Of a stretch of DNA of 64,000 nt, positions 13,782-24,269 are shown piece by piece; positions within the stretch are counted from its first letter, which is position 1, and every line of letters begins with the position of its first letter. Location: positions 4,582,001 to 4,646,000 of the forward strand of contig NC_092562.1 of the NCBI RefSeq assembly GCF_037975245.1, in the 5' to 3' direction. The notes beneath the pieces were generated by a model. The model did no database searches. It had not been told where the DNA came from and was given only the letters and a program-made list of their open reading frames with translations. The stretch comes from Apostichopus japonicus (lineage: Eukaryota > Echinodermata > Holothuroidea > Aspidochirotida > Stichopodidae). Both the position numbers and the translations under genes were made by a program.

Positions 13782-16700
13782 ATATATATATAGGCTACAT
13801 ATATATCAATCATATATAAAATAAGAGTATGGAGTATCTATAGAAAGTACAACGTCCTTAAAATACGAATTCAAATATGTATGTGTCAAAGTTACATCCA
13901 AAGGGGGAAATCGAACGTACAAGATAGTTTATCTATGTATTTTGCCAGCTAAACATTCCCTCATTTCTGGCGCCAATCTGCTCCGGGGTGGATAACATAC
14001 ACCATTGTCCTAAAGTTAAAACATAATCACATCATTTCATAGATGGGAATGACCTCTTCATCGGCTAGGCAACCATTTCTCAAGAGAAGCTCGCTAAAAG
14101 TTGTCTCCCCCCCCCAGGCATCAATATTGTTCTTCATTTTAAAAAGTCCCTATCGGGTCGCTCCATTACCTTACACCTTTCCTTGAGCTGACTGACATGT
14201 TTTGGTGACCTTTTCATACACCGTTGTTGTGGAACCATATCATGAAATAAGTGTAGTCGTAGGGACCCAGGATTAGTACGACTATCTTGATAAATTCACA
14301 CATCATATTACATGCCCCAGGCATGAAGCAGTAAGCGGTCTGTTGTAGATCATTAGCCCTGCAATGGTTCAACAAGATATCGCTCTCCAAGTAAAACGCA
14401 CACAGTGATTTCATGCTCGTATTTCTAGCTAGCTAGAGATTTCGAGGTGCTTGACCGATCTGTACGAAACGTTAATTTGTTAGCGCTGTTGGTAAAAAAA
14501 AAAGAATGTATCGTGGCTTTGATATCAAGTCTTCACGTTTGAGTAACTTAAGAAGGGTGTAAAATTGATTTCATTTTTTCCAGTTATTAATATAATGGCA
14601 CTTTCGCCACCAACTGGGAATCGAATATCTTCCGCTAGATCGAGATTCAAGTAGCCGTCTTCGTCGGCTAAGAGCGAACAACGAGATCGGAGCTGGAAAC
14701 CGATACGTACCTCTATCAAAATAAATATTTTTCCAACTGTTGGTATTATGTCAAAACAAGCCACCGTTGAATATTCATGTCAGTTTAATGACATGTCCTG
14801 TAGAGAGTGCATTGACCGGTCTCTCTGTCTGGGTGATTGCAATATAGAGGGCAGCAAAAAGGGTTGGCGATATACTAAAACTATAATGTGTACGAAGGGA
14901 GCGGCTGATACGTGATAACGTATATAGACAAACGTTTTCAATTGCCTGTGCTACTTTTAAGGCGAATTTGATGGTGAAGTCATCTCACATGTTTGATAAT
15001 ATTTTTTAAAGGGGGAGGGGGGGGGGGATTTGTCCTCTGACCATAAAAATTTGTTTTGTTTTATTATGATTTGAGAAAGTTCATTTCTTAACTTGATATC
15101 AAAGATGGAGCAAACCTGGATAAACTGTTCTTGACCACTGAGTTTAAAACAAACATGTTGTATTATATAGATCGCTAGTTTGAGATGACGAAATTGTCGC
15201 CTTTCTTTGATGTTTTAGGAGCTCACTTGATGTTAGCATGCGTATACAAAGTTCCTCTTGAGTTCCAGTGAATCATAACCAGACACGAGTATTACTACAA
15301 TCATTTTCCTTACACACCCTACGACAATGGGTGGGGTGGGTGGGGGGGGGGGGGTTGTGGGCGTGAAATATGAGCAAAGGAGTAGTATCCGTAAACAAAA
15401 TCTTTTGAAATTAAATATATTTTATATGATGTTTATACGCGGCATGTTTTCAGATCCCGGCCCCAAACCGATGAAACATACCGGTATATACATACCTCTT
15501 GTCTCTGGAGAAGAGTGGTCATAACGGGTGTTTCAGGAGCTTTAAAGGTCTGCTGTATAGACCACAATTATAGCACGCTATCATGGAAAAGTTTCCTGAG
15601 ATTACGTAATCGACCTGCCTTGGTCGTCAAATGACCTCTTTTTACCAATTAGTCTGCAACGCCTGCCACATACTTGTTTCTTGTATGAGGGTCTTTTTGT
15701 GAACGCTGTATGATTAACTACATTATAGACATGAAGATATTTCCACACAGTGTTTACACAAGAGCCTAATGGTGTTAAGAAGCTATGCAGGCTAATTGTA
15801 GAGCCTGAGGTCGATTTACGATCGTGGCAGGTCGATTACGTAATCACAAAACTTTCCTAGCTATAGCGTGCTATAATTGGATCCGGAACTTTGATATGAT
15901 CAAGTTGACAATGTAGCTACCTCTGTATTTCAACTCTTTTAAGCTATTTATTGCAATCGTCTATATTAAAATAAAAATCAACTTAGTAACATCAAATCAA
16001 ATTAGTACTCCACAAAAGGAATTTATACTCTTTTAGAGTTTTCCAAAAGTTAATTTACTGATGATTTACCAAGCGAAGAAGTACGTTAGGGTTCAAACAG
16101 AACAAAACCAATGGGGGTGTTCTTCCAAATACAACCATTTTGCATAGGTCAACGTGCTACCACCCTAGGGGGTTGTTGCTGTCAAAATATTTGCTACTTA
16201 AACTTCGATGGTGGGCAACGAGTTGAAGAGTGATTGAACCAAATTTTAAGCAGGATTTAGAGTTTGGTTTCCATTTTTTTAATGGTATGGATTGTTTTTC
16301 TGAATTATTCTGAAATATATGCGTGTGAGCGTGTGTGTGCGTGTTTACTTGTTGTGTACGCTAACTGAGGACTTGAACAATAGGGGGGGGGGGGGGGGGG
16401 CGATAGTGTCTTCAGTCTAAATGTGAAAACACCTGCGTGTGAACGTATGAGTATGAAATGGCAAAATGTACATATTTGTCTACCAATCGAGAGTCAAAAG
16501 TACGGAAATAGGATACGATATTTAACTTATTCAATTTTTATTGAAGCTTTCATAGAAATGTAAAAAAAAGAAGAATTCTCGCATATGTAATTTTTTTTTC
16601 TTATTTCTATTTTAGGTGGCGCTCGACGCTATTTGAGACGATTTCCAGCATCGACGATATCTCGACCACCCATTCTACTGCCACCGGGTGTTTCAGAGCG

Positions 16701-17307
16701 CATGCGCAAAAGACGCGCATTCGCAGATCAAGAATTAGAAGCAGTAATGTGGCAAAGGGAATGCCAACAAGCTTGTACGATGATCGGAAATCGACGAATC
16801 AACTTTCCTCCGCAGACGGATTCTTCAAGACTCGTATCGCATCCGCGAGAAGAAACAGAACTAACCAGGCGGCCAAACATTTTGAACACTTCACCGCAGA
16901 GAAATGCAAGCCAGATAGATTCCTCAACGGAGAACCAACTCAATCTCTCCATGGATTCGGCTTTATCTCCGACGTGTTCAAACTTTGTAGCAAACCTTGA
17001 ACAACTCAAATTTATCAATCCTACTCTGCAAAGACCTTTATTCCTTTACTTATCGAGATATGTTCCACTACCGGTACCTGACTTATTACGCATGCGCACA
17101 GCTAGGGGTAATGTGACGTCATTCGAAAGAAACTGTGTTCATGGAGAAGTACCCCCTCTTTCAGAACAGACATCTCCTCTACCGGACAGTCCGTCTTCGT
17201 GCGGAGACGAGTCTGTGTCGTCACCGGAATCAGCTATCGCAGAATTATCGTGTACTACCACTGGAAGAAAAACTGACTTCAGTATCAGAAATCTTCTCGA
17301 GAACTGA
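6093..17307 (+). CDS. DMRT2: DMRT2-type doublesex/mab-3 (DM domain) transcription factor, three exons recovered, 5' end missing
   Basis: Exons 6093-6239, 12906-13221 and 16616-17307 join in frame (phases 0 and 1, GT-AG introns) to give about 384 residues; the start codon lies further upstream. DM proteins are nuclear factors that bind DNA in the minor groove through intertwined zinc modules. The DM domain spans the first junction and contains the pieces [16 protein letters not shown] and [15 protein letters not shown], with all expected Cys/His ligands, then a recognition helix containing [24 protein letters not shown] with CRWRDC is the DMRT2 version of the domain; DMRT1 has different residues here. 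Exon 3 carries a second DMRT2 signature, [16 protein letters not shown]. No DMA domain is present, as expected for DMRT2. The C-terminus ends in an eh1-like motif (FSIRNLL). In vertebrates DMRT2 acts in somite and muscle patterning; the role here is not shown by sequence. Confidence 0.93.
7302..7619. repeat. Compound TA/CA dinucleotide microsatellite
   Basis: Long runs of TA are broken by single ca, tt and aa steps. Frames through it read IYIYIY and are not genes. Confidence 0.95.
7708..7779 (+). tRNA. tRNA-like sequence (Cys-like ACA anticodon), probably a SINE head or tRNA pseudogene
   Basis: 72 bases fold into a cloverleaf of normal arm lengths. The acceptor stem has 6 of 7 pairs (GCGTCCA/TGGAGGC), the D stem is GCC/GGT, and the anticodon stem TCCGC/GCGGA is perfect with loop GTACAGA. 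The T loop TTCGAAT is present but its stem is broken (CGTGG/CTCGG). A box (TAGCCTAGTGGTTAGG) and B box (GGTTCGAATCT) are clear. The ACA anticodon is unusual for a tRNA-Cys, and the weak T stem argues against a working tRNA. It sits between TA repeats, so a tRNA-derived SINE remnant is most likely. Confidence 0.55.
7873..7935. repeat. (TA)n microsatellite
   Basis: About 31 TA units downstream of the tRNA-like sequence. Confidence 0.95.
9055..9125. repeat. (TA)n microsatellite
   Basis: About 34 TA units; a short second run lies at about 9204-9225. Confidence 0.95.
12906..13221 (+). CDS. DMRT2: DMRT2 exon with second half of DM domain
   Basis: The acceptor is CTCCAG|GGT and the donor is ACAA|GTAAGT. 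It starts in phase 0 and ends in phase 1, encoding about 105 residues. It carries [16 protein letters not shown] and the recognition helix, followed by a hydrophilic Asn/Lys/Asp/Glu-rich linker. Confidence 0.93.
13438..13790. repeat. TA microsatellite carrying repeated 19-bp palindromes, including a 120-bp perfect palindrome
   Basis: TA runs alternate with copies of TTTGAACAGTCTGTTCAAA (13504-13522 and 13543-13561) and partial or mutated copies later, including one with ttggacag near 13704. Positions 13581-13700 form a perfect palindrome with 60-base arms and no spacer, which can extrude as a cruciform. Confidence 0.95.
15564..15880. mobile_element. Long-arm inverted repeat, probable fold-back MITE
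   Basis: The left arm begins caattatagcacgctat at 15564 and reaches about 15633. The right arm (about 15807-15880) is its reverse complement with a few mismatches and ends in atagcgtgctataattg. Both arms contain gattacgtaatcgacctgcc or its complement. The core between them is about 170 bp. No coding capacity and no clear target duplication seen. Confidence 0.7.
16616..17307 (+). CDS. DMRT2: DMRT2 terminal coding exon
   Basis: The acceptor is TTTTAG|GTGGCG, phase 1, and the exon ends at TGA 17305-17307. It encodes about 230 residues. [16 protein letters not shown] near the start is a conserved DMRT2 block. The rest is Ser/Pro/Thr-rich and ends FSIRNLLEN. Frames on the other strand here are shadows. 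Confidence 0.92.
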
Positions 17308-17663
17308 CATTTGTTTCAATTGGCTTAATTTTTAACCTGTGTGTGTATGTGGGTGGGTGGGTGAGTGGGGTAGTGATAAGAGGGGAGAGGCTTCGCCCCA
17401 TTTTTTTTTAATTTAACACCGTATTCCAGATTATAAAACTGAGTTCATATTGAAAATAAAACGGTACATGCCTTTGAAAATAAAGATTTTTCTCATTGTT
17501 GTATAGGCCTAATCTCAAAATTATTATAAGATTGCACAAGTTGGAAACGTTCAATATGACCCTTAAAGGTATAACCTATAACGGGAAACTACTGATATTG
17601 GCGTACGTATGATTCTAACAGAAGTATAGTGGATGATTGCGTTTAGCGGAACACGGCACCTGC
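17308..17663. other. DMRT2 3' flank, probable 3' UTR
   Basis: Starts with a GT/GGGT-rich stretch and is followed by AATAAA signals (ATTGAAAATAAAACGG near 17455 and GAAAATAAAGAT near 17480), which could serve as the polyadenylation signals of DMRT2. Confidence 0.45.
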
Positions 17664-18681
17664 TTAAAGGAATTGTCTGCTGGAAGATTTCGATACATTG
17701 TCTTTGTATTATTTTTCTCTTTCTAACCATGTGAAAATTGTCCCCATTCGACGTTTTCTTCTTGTAGAAATCTGGTTTTCAAATTCACCAGTTTCTCACC
17801 AAAAGCACAGTTTGTTCGAACGTATCAATATGGTGATTGACGTAGTGCAGGCAAATAGGCAAAACAGGCGACTTGAAGTTAGCACCCCCATTTCCGCAGC
17901 AAATACACTCTCACGTGTACACGCACAGGTGATTGCCTATTATATGTAACGTAGATATCGCGAACGTATATAGCCTACTGTACCATGCCCAGTTGGTATA
18001 CGTATAGCGTTGCACATAATATACTCTCACACTCAAACCACAGTTCATAAACTGTTCTTCAATTCGCTGAAATAAAATTCACGGATCAAATGTACAGTAA
18101 TGAAAAACTTGAAAAGTTTTCGGAACACCGAAAGATGAAACTTGGCGGAATCGATGTCAGAGCAGAATGTTTAGCACTGAGAAGCTTAGGCTTCGCAGAA
18201 CTGCCCGATTGTAAACGTTAGAGTAGCCTACCTGCGAACATTATTCGCGTTGGAGCTGGATAGCGCGATGTATAAACAACGAAGATTCTGCTGTTAAAAC
18301 TTATCTTGTGTTACACAAAGACCACAAAACCACCGATCTACTACATATACGGCGGCTTAAGGAGTTTCTTGAAAACATAACTAATTTATAAGAAATTTCA
18401 CCGAAAATTAAGGATGAAATTAATCTGTATACAAACGCGGTTTTTGTTGTGATTACTGTAGGTACTGTACTGAGCGTGGGTTATGTCGCAATCTGTATTA
18501 GCGTAGATGACGTCACGTTCTGTACTGTTCAAATCATACTGGAAATGTCCATCCTTAACGATTAAAAAATCGTTTCTCTGTCAAACGCAACATTAGCGTT
18601 CTCATACTTTGACAACATGTTTTGAAAATTATTTATCATTTTTTAAGGTAACTTCTTTGGGCCACCAGACACTCCTTTTAA
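17664..18681 (+). mobile_element. TTAA-flanked non-autonomous DNA transposon, copy A (1018 bp)
   Basis: The left end is TTAAAGGAATTGTCTGCTGG. The right end, read in reverse complement, is TTAAAAGGAGTGTCTGGTGG. So the element has about 20-bp inverted ends inside a TTAA target duplication, as in Kolobok or piggyBac groups; the AGG start fits Kolobok better. A second copy lies inverted at 59208-60222 and aligns along its whole length with small indels. No transposase frame is visible. Confidence 0.85.
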
Positions 18682-20218
18682 TGTACGGCTTGTAGGTGTA
18701 CCACATTGAGTAGAAAACGCACGTTGTCTTTGGTAGAGATCAATCTGTATACTGAATACAAGAAAAATTTCCATCTTAGTCAACAGCTAACAATATGAAT
18801 ATTGTGTGTCATATCTCAATGCTTATTGCTGTAATACTTATATTGAAGTATGTTGTTCATCCTGGCTATACCCTACAGCCTAAAGTGTGTCACATTCATA
18901 TCAGATTAGTCATGTGACACCATCGAAACCACACTGTAGGTTTGCTCTCTGCTTAACTAATACTCTGCTCACTTGTCAAGGTTGTATAAAACGTGACAGT
19001 TGGAACATTTTGTAGCTGGTACACAGTTCACAGTTTTGTCATATATCATTCACAGTAATTAGCGATTTTTCGAAATTTGACGGTGATAATTTCCAGAATG
19101 GCCTCCTCTGGTTTTGTTCGTCTGTTCAGTATGACAGTAACTGTCGCTTTTTGTTATTTGTTTTCTGTGTTTTTTTGTTGGCAGATTTAATGAGCAAGGC
19201 CACACTAGAAATAGGTGCGGGTAAATGTAAAGGTTATATACAATTATATAACTTACTGAAATATTTAAGATTTTAACGTTACCAATTTTTCGCGTCATTT
19301 TAGGAAGACTAGCATCAGGGGAAACATATTGTATTCCTGTTGGATATTTTCAAACATGCCTATACGCCTTTATTGTGAAACATCTCCATAAAGAGGTAAG
19401 TTGCAAATAAAGATAATTAGATACTGTTACATTCTAGCATGACGTATGTTCTAAAGTATAGGCTATACTAGGAAAGTTTTAAATCTATTCATGATTATTT
19501 CAAATATTGCTCACTGAGGGCTATTATCATCTGCAGGTATTTCCACATGGTACATCAAGCGCGGACCGGAGGGGGTGTGGGGGGGGGGAGGGTGTTCAAC
19601 CTAATACAAGAATTTCAAAGTAGTTACTAACATAACATTGGGCTTATACCTAATTATAGACCTAATTTATAGTTAAAGTATATCCCTCCAAATATACACC
19701 AGTTGACGTCTTCAATTTTCATGTTTTTTGTTCTTCTTTCTGGTAAACATTCCATCATACCCTGTAAAATGGGAGTCGGGTTCAACCACCCCAGGACCAC
19801 CACCCCTCCTTCATTAAAATAAAATATATAAACAAATATAAATAGTTTTTTTTTTAAATCATGGATTCGGCCCGTTAGATCCCTTCGGCGCAACCCCGTC
19901 AGCTGAATTAAGCATATGTCTGCATGATCAAATGAAACTTTCATCTGAATTTAATTTCATATTCAAAATAAGGTAAACATCGTGAACACAGCATGGTTGC
20001 AGGTATTTTATATGGTATCGATAATATGCCACTTAGGTACTATTACCCAACGATATGTCTTCTGTAGCTTTAGAAAAACTTTGGATTAATGCGTTACGTA
20101 TGTACTTACCACTGGTTTATGTTATCTGAGGCTTATAACTCGGACAGACTTATATACATACAGTTCTTGTAAGTAAACGTTTACAGCATGGCAACCTAAC
20201 CACTCATAACTATATTTT
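18682..20218. other. Gene-free intergenic stretch
   Basis: No coding region or classified repeat recognised. A G-rich run lies at about 19571-19590. Open frames at 19059 and 19654 (minus) have no recognisable product. Confidence 0.5.
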
Positions 20219-20660
20219 TAGTTTTACTTTTTGGTTTCCCGAAAGGGAAAACTATGGAGCCACTTTTGCCGTCCTTGCAAAATTGTGAGGGGGGCCGTAT
20301 GGCAAGCCGTTTTAACATTTTACTCCTTAATCTATAGAAGTAGAAATAATTCCACTTAAGTGGACTACGATTAAGCTAAAGTGAAATTAATTGCACTTAA
20401 GTAGAATTGTATTTTACTTAAGCTTAATTGAATTCCACTTTAAGTAAAATGACAACTTTCTTTTAAGCTTAATACGGAGGTAATAATTAAACGGCTTGTC
20501 ATAAGGCTGCAGCTTGCAAAGTCGGCAATGGCTTTAACGCGGATCGCAAAGTCGATAATAACTATTACTGTACGGTTAGATTCGTCCAACAAGGAAAATA
20601 CAGAAACGCTATATTCAAAGCCGAAGAATGCCAATCATCATCGTAATCGGGAGTTGGAAT
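20219..20660 (+). repeat. Dispersed repeat, copy A, containing a TTAAGTG-rich array
   Basis: It shares blocks with the sequence split around 24138-25780: the near-palindrome TTTCCCGAAAGGGAAA followed by actatgg, then aaaattgtgagggg, then cggttagattcgtccaac, then caaagccgaag. Copy A carries an extra stretch (about 20335-20470) dense in CACTTAA/TTAAGTG words. The order of blocks is the same in both copies. Confidence 0.7.
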
Positions 20661-20679
20661 AATATGTTATTGAGCTAAA

Positions 20680-21000
20680 TCGATTATATGTCGATTTTAA
20701 ATCGGTAGAAGTCAATTTAAGCTGCTAGAAACTGGTATAAGTCCAAGGAAATTGACTTCTACCGATATAATTCGATCTATCATCGACTTAAAGTTTTAAA
20801 CTGGTACAAGTCGAATTAATTTGGTATATGTCAATATAGAATGACACATACCGACTTAATTTGACATATCATCGATTTCAATTGGTATATGTCGATTGAA
20901 ATTGACATATACTGATTTAATTTACATATCATCGATTTAAATTGGTATATGTCGATTTTAAATCGGTTATATGTCGATTTAAATCGGTATATGTCGATTC
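20680..21000. repeat. Degenerate palindromic tandem array (GGTATATGTCGATTTAAAT-type units)
   Basis: About 15 units of roughly 20 bp (ggtatatgtcgatttaaat and its reverse complement) alternate in both orientations, becoming more regular toward the end. It stops about 60 bases before the ATG of the SLC35G-like gene. Confidence 0.75.
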
Positions 21001-21063
21001 CAAGACCAGTACTGCCGTCATAACCTCTCGGGAAACTCTTCATGTTGTTGTTTATGTTTTGAT

Positions 21064-22014
21064 ATGATTTTGTTTTCCTTCCCAGATTTCTTCACGATGC
21101 CTCTTTTATCGCAACTTCAGCAGTTCCGTGGTTTGTTTTTCGCCCTTTTGAGCGGTGTCGTATGGAGTGTGAATGCGCTTGGTGTTGTTCTAACAGTAGA
21201 GACAGTCTCACCGACTGTCTTGTGCTTCGCTTTCTTCTTGTGCAACATATTCGCCGTGCCATTTATTAACTGGGATTTAAACAACAGCTACACCTCAGTG
21301 CACATGTTGACGATATTCGTCTCCTCTTTGTTAGATGTTACTCTTTTATTAACGGCTTATTCCAGTTTTGCTTTCATTAATTTCGGTAATGCTAGTGCCT
21401 TAATTTACAGTAAAACACTCTTCTGCGGAGTCCTGGGCTGGCTTATTCTGGGGGAAAGATTTTCAAAGCTTGATTTATTGTTGCTAGTCATCCACTTTGG
21501 GGGAGTAATTTTGGTATCCCAGCCAGAGTTTCTTTTTGGACAACAAAACCTTGTCGATCCGACGTCCAATCTAATTGGTTGTACCCTTGCATTGGCTGGC
21601 GCACTCTCGAGCTCGCTGGAGTTTATCACTTTGAGATACCTCGTGGAAAGTCAAGCATTCGATACTGCGTTACTTCTGTTTACTAAATGTGTCGTAGGAG
21701 TGCCTGTAGTAGCAACTTTGTCCTTCTACATAATGCCTGCTCACCGGTACATTCGAACTTTAACCGAGCTAGGTTACGTTGCTTTCACGTGCTTCAGTGG
21801 TTTACTTGCGTATGGATTAACTGTCATTGCGCTACGCACAGAAGATACTAAAACTGTTGCTGCGCTTGTGAGTGTAGAGGTTGTGCTATCTTTCGTGTTC
21901 CAAATTACATTCATTGGTGAGAACACTGACTGGTTCTCTGTATCCGGTGCTATATTAATCTTGCTAGTGTTGTTAGTATATTGTGGCGAAGGGATATACT
22001 ACCAAAACAGATAG
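21064..22014 (+). CDS. SLC35G-like drug/metabolite transporter (two EamA domains), intronless
   Basis: 316 residues, about ten predicted membrane segments. It belongs to the drug/metabolite transporter superfamily and is closest in feel to SLC35G members, whose substrates are not well defined; the location is expected to be an intracellular or plasma membrane. EamA repeat 1 spans about residues 22-152 and ends in the typical GGVILVSQPEFLFG block after a LGERFS turn. EamA repeat 2 spans about 172-306 with SGLLAYGLTVIALRTEDTKT and a final hydrophobic helix. The length fits the family. ATG 21064 or the in-frame ATG 21097 (MPLLSQL) could be the start; the second gives a cleaner N-terminus. The whole frame is one exon, so it may be a retrocopy or a naturally intronless gene. 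A palindromic array lies just upstream and a minisatellite grows out of its 3' end. Confidence 0.85.
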   Translation: MILFSFPDFFTMPLLSQLQQFRGLFFALLSGVVWSVNALGVVLTVETVSPTVLCFAFFLCNIFAVPFINWDLNNSYTSVHMLTIFVSSLLDVTLLLTAYSSFAFINFGNASALIYSKTLFCGVLGWLILGERFSKLDLLLLVIHFGGVILVSQPEFLFGQQNLVDPTSNLIGCTLALAGALSSSLEFITLRYLVESQAFDTALLLFTKCVVGVPVVATLSFYIMPAHRYIRTLTELGYVAFTCFSGLLAYGLTVIALRTEDTKTVAALVSVEVVLSFVFQITFIGENTDWFSVSGAILILLVLLVYCGEGIYYQNR

Positions 22015-23480
22015 GACCAGGACCATCATGTTGTACACTGGTGGGATATGCTACTCAACTAGATGAAACACTGCAGTGTTTTGCCCCTATGGGAAACATA
22101 TACTACCCAAACAGGTCAGACCACAAGTACATTGTTTATCAGATAGACATACTATTAAAACAGATCAAACGTTTAGTATACTGTTCCTGGTCGGTGGGGG
22201 GGGGGGGCGGGAGGTGGAGGAGGGATAAACTACTAAACCAGGTCTGACCACTCGCGTATACTGTACCAGAGGGACATACATCTAACCCATATCAGACCCC
22301 TAGCGTATTGTACCAGAGGGACATACATTCAACCCAGATCGGACCCTAGCGTATCTCCACCAGAGGGAAATACATCTAACCCAGATCGGACCCCTAGCGT
22401 ATTGCTGCGGACGGACATACATATAACCCAGATCAGTCCCCTAGCGTATTGTACCAGAGGGACATACATCTAACCCATATCAGACCCCTAGCGTATTGTA
22501 CCAGAGGGACATACATTCAACCCAGATCGGACCCTAGCGTATCTCCACCAGAGGGAAATACATCTAACCCAGATCGGACCCCTAGCGTATTGCTGCGGAC
22601 GGACATACATATAACCCAGATCAGACCCCTAGTGTATTGTACCAGAGGGACATACATCCAACCCATATCGGACCCCTAGCGTATCTTACCAGAGGGAAAT
22701 ACATCTAACGCAGATCAGACCCCTAGCGTATTGTACCAGAGGGACATACCTCCAACCCAGATCGGACCCCTAGCGTATCTTACCAGAGGGACATACATCC
22801 AACCCAGATCAATCCCCTAGCGTATCTTACCAGAGGGAAATACATCTAACTCAGATCAGACCCCTAGCGTATTGTTGCGGACGGACATACATATAACCCA
22901 GATCAGTCCCCTAGCGTATTGTACCAGAGGGACATACATCCAACCCAGATCGGACCCCTAGCGTATCTTACCAGAGGGACATACATCCAACCCAGATCAA
23001 TCCCCTAGCGTATCTTACCAGAGGGAAATACATCTAACCCAGATCGGACTACTAGCGTTTTGTATTGAGTGATATACATCTAAACCAGATCGGACCACTA
23101 GCGTATCTTACTGAGGGAAATACATCTAAGTAAACCCAGATCGGACCACTGGCGCAGTATTGTACCAGAGGGAACTACATTTTAACCCAGATTGGACCTC
23201 CAGCGTATCTAACCAGAGGGAAATACATCTAACCCAGATCGGACCCCTAGCGTATTGTACTGGGGGACATACATCCAACCCAGATCAGACCACTAGCGTA
23301 TTGTACTGAGGGACATATACTACCAAACGAGATCAGATCACCGGCTCAGTTCGAGTAGTATCAGAGGCAGAGACTCGAAACCAAATGTAGGCTAGATCAA
23401 TCCCGTATTGTCTTCTTTGTCTTTGTATAGAGGAGCCTGGAATTATTACCCAAACAGATTCAGAGCACGTGTACATAACG
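21974..23480 (+). repeat. 48-bp minisatellite with higher-order structure, seeded at the 3' end of the SLC35G-like gene
   Basis: Units of 47-50 bp of the form ctagcgtattgtaccagagg + gacatacatctaacccagat + cggacccc repeat about 25-30 times. The central part (22250-23280) is nearly homogeneous and has a higher-order period of about 192 bp (22264-22455 repeats from 22456). The edges are increasingly diverged. The first recognisable unit, 21974-22018, is the last coding segment and stop codon of the transporter. Open frames through the array are incidental. Confidence 0.9.
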
Positions 23481-24137
23481 TATACACCAAATGGCTGATA
23501 CAACAGTTCCATAGAACCAATTCACAGTGCACTGTACATGCATACTACTGCGTAGTATATACTACAGAAACTGTTCGTTCATCGTGCTTCAGCTGCGATT
23601 ACAGGATATTTTGCCGATAAGTGCCATATTTAACGGGAGGTTTGTTGGTGATAGCACCTCTCTAATCTGACACAATCAAATGTGACCCATCTAGTATTGT
23701 TGATTTGACTTTTCGTTCGACCGATGCATTAAGGCAAACTATCTTTTCTATATATAATAACGTGCGAATATGATGTGTATCTGAAACGGTCATGTTTGGC
23801 AATTGCTTATACCGGCCCTTTGTCAACGAACAGTGGCGGCATCACGTGGGGGTGGGTAGAGGTCACCGGACCCCCCCCCCCCCCCGTCGTCGGATCTGGT
23901 TAACCAAAATTGAAGCATCCACTCTCGTTTATGGAATACAAAACGGACTAAACAATAAATTCTATAACTTCCTATTTTATATCGATTACTGTATTAATCT
24001 TATCGTTTGTATATTTACCTCAATTATAATCCGCCTATACAATTTTTTGCTGTGTTTTACTATTACGTAAATAGCAAGATTTATGTTATTGGTAACATTT
24101 CCTTTCGTAGGGCTGCGTGGCTTACGTCACTTCACGC
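23481..24137. other. Gene-free stretch
   Basis: A C-run (about 23872-23886) is the only notable sequence. Short frames here are not supported. Confidence 0.5.
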
Positions 24138-24269
24138 AAAACATACTTTTTGCTCCCCGAAAGGGAAAACTATGGTGCCCCTCTTACCAACCTTATAAAA
24201 TTGTGAGGGGAACCGTGGATCTCAAAGACGGTAATCACTATTACGGTTAGATTCGTCCATTCGTCCAAC

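Larger units (their letters stand above)
13222..16615 (+). other. DMRT2 second intron
   Basis: 3.4 kb between phase-1 splice sites. It contains the TA/palindrome array at 13438-13790, a weak tRNA-like stretch on the minus strand near 13895-13975 (B box like GTTCGATTTCC), the inverted repeat at 15564-15880 and an 18-base G run at about 16383. No coding sequence seen. Confidence 0.75.

Noticed and set aside
14525-14764. tRNA-like pattern on the minus strand (ATTCGATTCCC with an upstream A-box-like word)
   Set aside because: Spacing and stems do not form a convincing cloverleaf.
22449-22679. Open frame with repeated 16-residue units
   Set aside because: The minisatellite unit is 48 bp, a multiple of three, so an open frame arises by chance; the frame is broken in other parts of the array.
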